DNA of 64,000 nt from Bernardetia sp. (lineage in GTDB: Bacteria; Bacteroidota; Bacteroidia; Cytophagales; Bernardetiaceae), in contig JAHDBD010000011.1 of NCBI GenBank assembly GCA_020630575.1, forward strand, positions 105,247 through 169,246, written 5' to 3'. Positions 17,810 through 25,631 of the stretch are shown piece after piece. The position numbers were made by a program, and so were the translations under genes. The notes beneath the pieces were generated by a model. It was not told the DNA's origin, searched no databases, and was given only the letters and a program-made list of their open reading frames with translations. Within the stretch, counting starts at the first letter, position 1. Each line of letters opens with the position of its first letter.

Positions 17810-18436
17810 TTAAATCTTCACAGAAGTTACCATTTTTGTAGCGTGTTCTTGCCAGTAGGTATAATCTGTTCCAGTAACGCTAAAATTAACGATAAGAACT
17901 TTTCCATTATAAACACTGTATAAAACTTGATGATAACGAGATTTTCCACCTTTGTTAATAATAGCATTTGGATCTTCTGGAATTGCTCCGATAAACTCAA
18001 ACAAAACGCCTTCTCTGTCTCCAATATCGATAATTTCGCCTTCATTTAAGAATTTTATTTTCTCATAAAACGAATTTGCAATTGCTCCTTTATAAAAACC
18101 TTTCAAAAGTTCCATATTCATTTCACTTTCTAAACCTACTTCTCCCCACTCAAAAATACTTGAATTGATACCTAGTTCGGCTTTTCGGTCTGGACTTCTA
18201 AAAATAGCTAGTGGTCTTTTGGGAGTAAAATATTTAGTTGCAATTTCTTCATCAGACATTTCTACAAAATTATCAGGAATTAGAAGCGTTACACCTTCGC
18301 CAATTCGTTTTCTTTTGTATTTATCAGGCATTTGTCCTGCAAAATTGAATGCTGAAAAAATGATTAATAATAAGAAAGCAAATGATGTTGTTTTTAATGC
18401 GTTTTCTCTAATTGTTTTAGTGTTTCTAATTTTCAT
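17810..18436 (-). CDS. Exported hypothetical protein
   Basis: A 208-residue protein with an N-terminal hydrophobic export signal (TTSFAFLLLIIFSAFNFAG). The mature part (GEGVTLLIPDNFVEMSDEEI ... SVYNGKVLIVNFSVTG) looks like a compact alpha/beta domain similar in outline to DcrB/PsbP-type folds, and ends EHATKMVTSVKI. I do not recognise a specific family. It precedes the SUKH-like gene in the same direction. Confidence 0.6.
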   Translation of the reverse strand: MKIRNTKTIRENALKTTSFAFLLLIIFSAFNFAGQMPDKYKRKRIGEGVTLLIPDNFVEMSDEEIATKYFTPKRPLAIFRSPDRKAELGINSSIFEWGEVGLESEMNMELLKGFYKGAIANSFYEKIKFLNEGEIIDIGDREGVLFEFIGAIPEDPNAIINKGGKSRYHQVLYSVYNGKVLIVNFSVTGTDYTYWQEHATKMVTSVKI

Positions 18437-18545
18437 AGTTGATTTTAATAATGATTTTGATAGGAAATAATTTGATTATATGGAATCTATAATCAAATTA
18501 TTGTGCCAAAACGAAATCAAATCTAATTGTTGTCTTTTATTGATC

Positions 18546-19073
18546 TTAATTTTGTTTTTCTACTCTTACTTTTTCAGCAGCTGTTTTATTTATTCCAAAC
18601 CAAGCAAAAAACAAGAGCAACCAACCTACCAAAAGCACTAAAACTATAGTGGATAAAATAGAAGCATCGAAAGGAAATTTAGGAGTTGCTCCATTTTCAA
18701 TCTGAATAGCTACTAAATAAATCATTATGAAAAGGTTGATGAAAATTCCTACTCCTTTTATCCAAAGTTTGAAATTATTGAGAAGCATACGACGTGTAGT
18801 CTGATTTTTTGCCCAAAATTTTCGTTTCGGAATTGGTAAAAATTTTTCAGGTAAGGTAGGAATAACAGTTCCTAAAATTAGAAGAATTCCATTAAAAACA
18901 ACAATGGCAGCTAAAAAAAGGTAGAAAAAGCCATTTTTGCTAAGATTAAAAACGCCTCCTACATCATCAATTTTGATAGTAACAGGAGGTTGAAGAATTA
19001 CATTTTCATATAAAAGAACACCCATCACAGCGAGCATAGAGAGCATCCAAATAAATTTTATAAACTTTATCAT
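18546..19073 (-). CDS. Four-helix membrane protein, hypothetical
   Basis: A 175-residue integral membrane protein with hydrophobic segments at about residues 7-23, 48-70, 105-125 and 140-160. Between the second and third is a basic loop (PIPKRKFWAKNQTTRRMLLNN). The layout resembles SdpI/DUF1648-type proteins, but no diagnostic motif is visible. It stands about 110 nt upstream of the exported hypothetical gene, same strand. Confidence 0.55.
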   Translation of the reverse strand: MIKFIKFIWMLSMLAVMGVLLYENVILQPPVTIKIDDVGGVFNLSKNGFFYLFLAAIVVFNGILLILGTVIPTLPEKFLPIPKRKFWAKNQTTRRMLLNNFKLWIKGVGIFINLFIMIYLVAIQIENGATPKFPFDASILSTIVLVLLVGWLLLFFAWFGINKTAAEKVRVEKQN

Positions 19074-19084
19074 ATAGCTAAACC

Positions 19085-19115
19085 AATTACGAATTACGAA
19101 TTAAAAATTACGAAT
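19085..19115. repeat. Word-like tandem repeat ATTACGA, copy 1
   Basis: A 31-nt stretch built from repeated AATTACGA units. It is identical to 63411-63441. Related words occur around 39980 and 44745. Confidence 0.6.
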
Positions 19116-19325
19116 TAAAAGTTAGTAGAACCAACATAATTAATTTGTAATAAAAGGATTTATTGTATTAAAAATCTATTTCATAAATGATAAAAAGTAG
19201 AGATTGACTATTTTATCTAATCATAAAGCAAAATAAATTAGTAAATTGAGCCACAAAGGTACTAAGAAAGAACAATACTTATGGCTATCAATTACAAAAT
19301 TACTTTATTTTAAATCTCTACCTGT

Positions 19326-19670
19326 ATGCAAAAAGAATTCTCTTATTGGTTTTGTGTGTTTTTTGTTGTGTTTGCTTTTATTTTTTGTAGTTGTGATTGT
19401 CATACAGAGGCAAATGGAATTGTGATAGATAGCCAAACCAAACAACCTTTAGAAAATGTAGAGGTAAGTATTTATTTATCAATGATTCATAAAGACAGCC
19501 TAAAAACACCAATTTTTACAGATAAAAATGGAATTTACAAACTTACACACGACTATTGTAGCGACTATATGATAGATTTTTATAAAGAAGGCTATGTGAG
19601 CTGGACCACATCTGTCAAGGAGAATGATACAGTTTATTTAGAAACTTATATCCCAAATGAAGAATATTAA
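19326..19670 (+). CDS. Small lipoprotein with carboxypeptidase-regulatory-like domain
   Basis: A 114-residue lipoprotein. The signal peptide is followed by a Cys cluster (FCSCDCH) that includes the likely lipidation Cys. The mature domain begins ANGIVIDSQTKQPLENVEVS, the start of a carboxypeptidase regulatory-like beta sandwich, and continues with FTDKNGIYKLTHD and YKEGYVSWTTSV. Such domains are binding or scaffold modules in many Bacteroidota surface proteins. Function unknown. It sits alone, upstream of the cyclase genes on the same strand. Confidence 0.65.
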   Translation: MQKEFSYWFCVFFVVFAFIFCSCDCHTEANGIVIDSQTKQPLENVEVSIYLSMIHKDSLKTPIFTDKNGIYKLTHDYCSDYMIDFYKEGYVSWTTSVKENDTVYLETYIPNEEY

Positions 19671-19821
19671 ATATATTAGCTGTCTTCTATTATTTTAGAG
19701 TAGAGGTTTGACTTTTAAATTTAACTTTTTTTGAAAAAATTTGTATTTCTACTAGAATCAATCTAATTTAAGTGTTTTATTTTTTATTCTTTCTTTGGTC
19801 ATTTTATAGCTATTTTTCAAA

Positions 19822-21522
19822 ATGGAACAGCACAACAAAAATAAATGTATGGAAAAATTTACCTCTCAAAACAAATTGTTTTTTATTTTCTTACTCTTTA
19901 TAGTGTGTCTATTTTTTATTCCTCAAAATAGCTTTGCTCAAAATTTAGAGACACAGTACAAATCAGCTATTAATAAAGGACGTCCAAATAAAGCAGGAAA
20001 ACTAGCTTATCAAATAGCACAAGGCTATTACAGAGAAGGAAATACAAGACAAGCTATTGATTATCTAAACGAGGCTGTTAGGTATTCAGCTTCTGTAAAA
20101 GATTATGATAATTTGGGTAAAACGTATTCTTTATTAGGGGGAGTTTATAAAGGTCAAAAAAATTATGATTTAGCTATTCAGAATTATGAAAAAGCATCAA
20201 AAGTCTACGATAGATTAGGAGATAAAAAGAAAGTTGCTAGTTCTTATTATTTAGGAGGCATTATGTATGCTGAGACAAAACAATATAATAGAGCCATTTA
20301 CAATTTTGAAGAAACGATACGTATTGCAAGGCAAGCAAATGATGCGAAACTGATTTTACAAAGTACTGAATATTTATCAAAAGTACATAGAGCAAAAGGA
20401 GATTATTCGAATGCTCAACTATATGCAAACCTGACTGAAAAAATCAGAAATCCTGCCGAAGAAGTAATTAATTTAGAAGAGAAAAAAGATAAAGTGCTAG
20501 AAGATTCATTAAATTTCTCACCTACAGAATTAAAACAAAAAAAGGAAGAAGTTGCTGTACTTACTAATAAACAAAAACTCATTACCCAAGAACAAATAGA
20601 TGCCTTATTAGCAGAAAATACCATAAAGGCAGATAGTTTAAAAGAAGTTTTTGCTCATATTGAGGCTTTAGAAACAGAAAAAAAAGCAGGTGAAAAGTTA
20701 TTTATGTTTATTGTTAGTGGTGTGGCTTTAATTGCTGTTCTATTAATTGTTTTTATTATTATTCAAAGTAATACAGTGAGGGCAAAGAAAAAAGCAAATA
20801 AAGAACTTGCTACAGCAAACCACGAATTAGAAGCTAAAAATGAAGAGATTGAGCAGCAAAAAGAGATGATAGAGCGAGAAAAAGAACGTTCGGAAGCATT
20901 ACTCTTAAATATTCTTCCACGAGAAGTAGCTGAAGAACTCAAACATAATGTAGAACTAAAACCTCGTTCTTACGACCAAGTAACTGTTATTTTTACCGAT
21001 TTTAAAGGTTTTACAAAGGCTGCTGAGTTGCTTAGTCCAGAAGAACTTATTAATGAACTTGCAGAATGTTTTTCTGAATTTGATACCATTTGTGAACGTT
21101 GGAATTTGGAACGAATCAAGACAATTGGCGATGCTTATATGTGTGCTGGGGGTGTTCCGACTCCAAACTATACTAATCCTGTTGATGCAGTGAGTGCTGC
21201 TATGGAAATGCAAGAAGTCATCGAACAACTAAAACAAAAGAAAATTTTGCAAGGAAAACCCTACTTCGATATGCGTTTGGGCATTCATACAGGTGCAGTG
21301 GTGGCTGGTGTTGTTGGTAAAAAACGCTTTGCTTATGATATTTGGGGAGATACAGTTAATTTAGCTGCCCGAATGGAATCTAGTGGAGAAATAGGCAGAG
21401 TAAATATTTCAGAATATACGTATTCGCTTGTTAGAGATTATTTTTTCTGTTCCTATCGTGGAAAAATTCAGGCTAAAAATAAAGGTGAAGTAGATATGTA
21501 TTTTGTAGTTTCTAAATTCTAA
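19822..21522 (+). CDS. TPR-membrane class III adenylate cyclase (first of two)
   Basis: A 566-residue protein: export signal (ending around NSFAQN), four or five TPR-like helical repeats in about 40-205, a coiled coil, one membrane helix (MFIVSGVALIAVLLIVFIII, about 293-313), a second coiled coil, then a class III cyclase domain from about 380. Metal-binding Asp residues lie in IFTDFKGFT and KTIGDAYM. The Lys in RIKTIGD and the Asp in FAYDIWGD are the adenine-selecting pair, so it should make cAMP. NLAARMES supplies the transition-state Asn and Arg. The periplasmic TPR part probably senses a protein or envelope signal. A second start nine codons on (MEKFTSQNK) gives a better signal peptide. 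A paralogue follows after 88 nt. Confidence 0.9.
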   Translation: MEQHNKNKCMEKFTSQNKLFFIFLLFIVCLFFIPQNSFAQNLETQYKSAINKGRPNKAGKLAYQIAQGYYREGNTRQAIDYLNEAVRYSASVKDYDNLGKTYSLLGGVYKGQKNYDLAIQNYEKASKVYDRLGDKKKVASSYYLGGIMYAETKQYNRAIYNFEETIRIARQANDAKLILQSTEYLSKVHRAKGDYSNAQLYANLTEKIRNPAEEVINLEEKKDKVLEDSLNFSPTELKQKKEEVAVLTNKQKLITQEQIDALLAENTIKADSLKEVFAHIEALETEKKAGEKLFMFIVSGVALIAVLLIVFIIIQSNTVRAKKKANKELATANHELEAKNEEIEQQKEMIEREKERSEALLLNILPREVAEELKHNVELKPRSYDQVTVIFTDFKGFTKAAELLSPEELINELAECFSEFDTICERWNLERIKTIGDAYMCAGGVPTPNYTNPVDAVSAAMEMQEVIEQLKQKKILQGKPYFDMRLGIHTGAVVAGVVGKKRFAYDIWGDTVNLAARMESSGEIGRVNISEYTYSLVRDYFFCSYRGKIQAKNKGEVDMYFVVSKF

Positions 21523-21610
21523 TAAAATATAGATTAGGATTTAGAGAAATAAAATTATTCATTCAAAACAACTTTTAAGAAAATTCTATCCAAAAAACAG
21601 AGCATTTATT

Positions 21611-23299
21611 ATGAAAAAAAAGTACCTCATTCTTATTGTTTCGCTTATTTTGTTGCTTTTTGTTCCTTACGACTGGGGAAAAGCACAAAATTATAATCGT
21701 CGTCAAGTAATTTCTAAAATTAGAGATTATGATGTGAAACGAAAACGAGCTTTAAAAAATGGTGATTACAAAACAGCAATTAGTTTGAGTTGGCAGATTG
21801 CTGAAAGCTATCATCTTATCAAACAAACAGGTTTGATGGTACGTTATTACGAACGTGCAATTTATGCAGCCGAAAAGCAAAATGACAAACTCTTAGAAGC
21901 AAGAAGTCACGAAAAATTAGGTGATAAATATGAAATGCCTGATTATTTTACCAAAAAGAATAGTCAATATCAAGAAGCTGCAACTCTTTATAATGAAATA
22001 AATGAATTTGAAAAAGAAGGAAATGTTCTTCGAAAAATTGTCAAAATCACTCATAAAGAAAGAGATTATGAAAATCTAATTCCGACAGCAGAGCTACTTT
22101 TATCAAAACCTGATACATTTCAAGTTACTCGTCAGGATAGAATAAACCTTTCTACTGTTCTGATGGAAGCACATACAAAACAAGGAAGCGAAGAAAAAGT
22201 AAAGCTCTTTGAACTTATGTGGGAACAAGCACGCAACCAAAAACCTGACCCAAGAGATAAAAAACGAGAGTTAGCTGAGGCGATGCAAATTGACCCAATG
22301 CTTCTTTCTCAAAGAGAATTGGAATTTTTACGTACCCAAAAGAAAGAACTTACACTAGATATAGATTCTCAAAAATATGTCATTGAAAAACAAGGCTTGG
22401 AGCTTCAACTTAAAAACCTTGATTTAAAAATTAAAGAGTCTGACCGTCAGAAACAAGAAGCCATTGCAAAAGAACAAAAAGCAGAAGCTGAAAAACAAAA
22501 AGCAGAAGCTGCAACTCAACGAGCAAGAAACAATCAATTTTTAATAGGTCTGATTGGAGGTGGAATCGTTCTTCTTCTTTCAGTAATTGCTTTTGTACAG
22601 AAGTTTAATAGTAACCGTAAACTCAATTCGAAAAATAAAGAAATTGAATTAGAACGTCAAAAATCAGATACACTTTTGCTCAATATTCTTCCAGAAGAAA
22701 CAGCACAAGAACTCAAAGAAACAGGACATGCACAACCACATTCTTACGACCTTGTGACAGTTATGTTTACAGATTTTAAAGGCTTTACACAAATTTCTGA
22801 AAAATTATCACCTGAAGATTTAGTCAAGAAGTTAGAATATTGCTTTACAGAATTTGATAAGATTTGTGAGAATAATAATCTTGAAAAAATCAAAACCATA
22901 GGTGATGCCTATATGTGTGCTGGAGGTGTTCCTGTTGCTAATACTTCCAACCCAAAAGATGCCGTAAAAGCAGGTTTAGAAATGCAAAAGTTTATGGCAG
23001 AATGGAAAGCCTACCAAGAAAAATTAGGCGAACCAACTTTCGAACTTCGTTTAGGAATTCATACAGGTTCTGTTGTAGCTGGCGTTATTGGTAAAAATAA
23101 GTTTGCGTATGACATTTGGGGAGATGCTGTAAACTTGGCTGCAAGAATGGAATCTAGTGGACAAGTAGGAAAAGTAAATATTTCTGAAACAACGTATGAA
23201 CATGTCAAAAATGATTTTGAATGTGAACACAGAGGAAAAATTACGGCAAAGAATAAAGGCGAAATCGACATGTACTTTGTAAATACAGTTATCAGTTAA
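21611..23299 (+). CDS. TPR-membrane class III adenylate cyclase (second of two)
   Basis: A 562-residue paralogue of the preceding gene with the same order: signal peptide (LILLLFVPYDWGKAQN), helical repeats, a long coiled coil rich in KAEAEKQKAEAATQ, a membrane helix (LIGLIGGGIVLLLSVIAFV), a short coiled coil and a cyclase domain. The catalytic residues are intact: MFTDFKGFT, KIKTIGDAYM, FAYDIWGD and NLAARMES, again with the Lys/Asp adenine pair. The sensor half has diverged much more than the catalytic half, suggesting different input signals after duplication. It is followed by a hairpin and then the MBL/CNB gene. Confidence 0.9.
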   Translation: MKKKYLILIVSLILLLFVPYDWGKAQNYNRRQVISKIRDYDVKRKRALKNGDYKTAISLSWQIAESYHLIKQTGLMVRYYERAIYAAEKQNDKLLEARSHEKLGDKYEMPDYFTKKNSQYQEAATLYNEINEFEKEGNVLRKIVKITHKERDYENLIPTAELLLSKPDTFQVTRQDRINLSTVLMEAHTKQGSEEKVKLFELMWEQARNQKPDPRDKKRELAEAMQIDPMLLSQRELEFLRTQKKELTLDIDSQKYVIEKQGLELQLKNLDLKIKESDRQKQEAIAKEQKAEAEKQKAEAATQRARNNQFLIGLIGGGIVLLLSVIAFVQKFNSNRKLNSKNKEIELERQKSDTLLLNILPEETAQELKETGHAQPHSYDLVTVMFTDFKGFTQISEKLSPEDLVKKLEYCFTEFDKICENNNLEKIKTIGDAYMCAGGVPVANTSNPKDAVKAGLEMQKFMAEWKAYQEKLGEPTFELRLGIHTGSVVAGVIGKNKFAYDIWGDAVNLAARMESSGQVGKVNISETTYEHVKNDFECEHRGKITAKNKGEIDMYFVNTVIS

Positions 23300-23321
23300 T
23301 AAACTTAAAACATTTTTTTAA

Positions 23322-23354
23322 AGACCCTAAGGGTTTTAAAAAACCTTAGGGTCT
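23322..23354 (+). terminator. Hairpin between second cyclase and MBL/CNB gene
   Basis: AGACCCTAAGG (23322-23332) pairs perfectly with CCTTAGGGTCT (23344-23354). The following T tract is weak (AAATTTCAATTT). The hairpin ends 14 nt before the next start codon, so it may act as a partial terminator or affect translation. Confidence 0.5.
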
Positions 23355-23368
23355 AAATTTCAATTTAT

Positions 23369-25582
23369 ATGTTAGTAAAAAAACTGTCCGTCAGCACAGG
23401 AATTTTTTGGGTAGAAGTACCACAAGCAAATGTTTTTATGCTTTGTGGCTGTCCTGCTGATGCTGTCAAACATTTGAAAAAACGTGGACTTATTGAATCT
23501 ATCGAAAAAAAGATAGGTAAAAATATCGTTTCTTACGAATCAGGGCCAAACTGTATTCTACTTTCTGAGGTTTTGATGCAAAACGGAAGTTTTTCTAATT
23601 TGATAGAATTTCCTGCCATGCAGATGCTTTATTTACAAGGAATGGGAATTCCAAACCATCCCAACAACACAGGAATTCGTCCGATGATTATTGGAACGGA
23701 TGAACAAATTGAAGCTCAGATGAAATATTTTTATCGTGGAAATTATGGTTTGATAAATAAAGAAGAATACGCAGCAGCAGGAATAACTGGCGAAACTGCC
23801 GAACAAATGATGCGTATAAAACTCAATTTTGCGTTTGGAAAAATAAATCCTACCGATGAGATTTTAGATAAAAGAATAATAGAAGAAACAGAAAACAAAA
23901 AAACAGAAATCCGAAATGGTGTTTTTATTGAACGAAAAGATTTTAATGTTTATGAGATTAGTTATCAAGATGAAAGCGTTGAAGTAAATCTAAATTTAGG
24001 TGCAGAAGACCGTTATGAAGCTCCCTATCAACTTGGTTATCATTATTTGAATAGAGAATATTTTGCTGTCGTTCATTCTGGCGAGGGCGATGGTTGGGAT
24101 ATAAACCGTCCTTGTATGGCTAGTATTCTGATTTTTCAAGGAAAGATTTATTTAGTAGATGCAGGTCCTAATATTCTTACAAGCCTAAATTATTTAGGAA
24201 TTAGTGTCAATGAAATTGAAGGTATCTTTCATACACATGCTCACGACGACCATTTTGCAGGACTTACTACGCTTATCCGAACCGACAGACGTTTCAAATA
24301 TTATGCAACGCCTTTGGTTCGTTCTGCCATTACCAAAAAATTATGTGCTTTGATGTCTATTGCAGAAAATAATTTTTCTAACTTTTTTGATATTCACGAC
24401 CTTAATTTTGATGAATGGAACGATGTCGACGGACTGGAAGTAATGCCGTTGTATTCTCCTCATCCTGTCGAAACGAATTTATTTTATTTTAGAGCAAAAT
24501 GGAAAGATACGTATAAAGTGTATGGACATTTAGCCGATGTAGTTTCTTTTGATGTCTTCAAAAAAATGACAGAAAGAACTGATGATTTGCAGGTTTCAAT
24601 GGAATGGTACGACAAAATCACACAAAATTATTTGATTCCATCCAACCTCAAAAAAATTGATATTGGTGGTGGAATGATTCACGGACAAGCAGAAGATTAC
24701 CGAAAAGACGAATCTAAGAAAATCGTTTTGGCGCATACACACAAACCTCTCACTTTCAAAGAGCGTGAAATTGGTTCTTCGGCAGCCTTTGGAATGATTG
24801 ATACGCTTATTCCTGCTAGTCATGACTATTTATTTGATTTTGCTAGTAAGTATTTGCAGTTTTATTTTCCGACTGCCCCACAGCACGAAGTCAATTATTT
24901 GCTCAATCATTCGGTTAGGCATTTCAATGCAGGAACAATTTTATTCAAAAAAGGACAAAATAGCGAGTATGTTTATTTGCTTATTACAGGTTCGGTGGAG
25001 TTTATAGATTCGCAACGAGGCAATCAACACGTTTTGCCAGCAGGTTCTTTGATAGGTTTTTATTCGGGTTATTTGGGTGGAAAAGCTCTTGAAACCTACC
25101 GAGCAGCCAGTAATATTACCGTTATTCAAATTCCTTTACAATCGTATCACGATTTTGTAGAACGCAATGATTTGTATAGCGAACTCAAACGAGTAGAAAA
25201 AAATATTTTGTTTTTAGAAAATACGTGGCTTTTTGGCGAGGTGGTTTCTTTTCCTATCCTTACACGCATAGCAAAAGCGATGACCCAAACAAAAGGGCAG
25301 GAGGTAGAATTATCTCAAAAGTACATTCTCTACATCATAGAAGAAGGAACAGTAAACATAAAACGAAACGGAACACGAGTAGAAACCCTACAAAAAGGCG
25401 ATTTTTTTGGTGCAAACGAAATACTGACAGCCGAAAACTGGGAAGAAAATGCAGGACAATACAGCGTTACACTTTCAAAAGACGCTTCTCTTTTTGCCAT
25501 TGCAGCCGATTTGATACAAGAAATTCCTGTCGTCTATTGGAAGGTTATTGAAACTTATGAGAAGAGGTTTAGGAGGGTTTAG
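23369..25582 (+). CDS. Metallo-beta-lactamase fold protein with C-terminal cyclic-nucleotide-binding domains
   Basis: A 737-residue soluble protein. The N-terminus (QANVFMLCGCPADAVKHLKK; LYLQGMGIPNHPNNTG) belongs to a family recalled from other bacterial MBL/CNB proteins. The MBL domain (about 220-500) has LVDAGPN, the metal motif HTHAHDDHFAG and a later GGMIHGQAED...VLAHTHKP. Two CNB-type beta-roll regions follow (FNAGTILFKKGQNSEYVYLL and YILYIIEEGTVNIKRNG...LQKGDFFGANE). Position right after two adenylate cyclases suggests a cAMP effector. Class II cyclic-nucleotide phosphodiesterases are MBL-fold enzymes, so cAMP hydrolysis with allosteric binding is a reasonable inference. Confidence 0.82.
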   Translation: MLVKKLSVSTGIFWVEVPQANVFMLCGCPADAVKHLKKRGLIESIEKKIGKNIVSYESGPNCILLSEVLMQNGSFSNLIEFPAMQMLYLQGMGIPNHPNNTGIRPMIIGTDEQIEAQMKYFYRGNYGLINKEEYAAAGITGETAEQMMRIKLNFAFGKINPTDEILDKRIIEETENKKTEIRNGVFIERKDFNVYEISYQDESVEVNLNLGAEDRYEAPYQLGYHYLNREYFAVVHSGEGDGWDINRPCMASILIFQGKIYLVDAGPNILTSLNYLGISVNEIEGIFHTHAHDDHFAGLTTLIRTDRRFKYYATPLVRSAITKKLCALMSIAENNFSNFFDIHDLNFDEWNDVDGLEVMPLYSPHPVETNLFYFRAKWKDTYKVYGHLADVVSFDVFKKMTERTDDLQVSMEWYDKITQNYLIPSNLKKIDIGGGMIHGQAEDYRKDESKKIVLAHTHKPLTFKEREIGSSAAFGMIDTLIPASHDYLFDFASKYLQFYFPTAPQHEVNYLLNHSVRHFNAGTILFKKGQNSEYVYLLITGSVEFIDSQRGNQHVLPAGSLIGFYSGYLGGKALETYRAASNITVIQIPLQSYHDFVERNDLYSELKRVEKNILFLENTWLFGEVVSFPILTRIAKAMTQTKGQEVELSQKYILYIIEEGTVNIKRNGTRVETLQKGDFFGANEILTAENWEENAGQYSVTLSKDASLFAIAADLIQEIPVVYWKVIETYEKRFRRV

Positions 25583-25631
25583 TATCCTACTGTTATTAAA
25601 ATCTTTTGAATAAAAATATTAATAAATTCAC

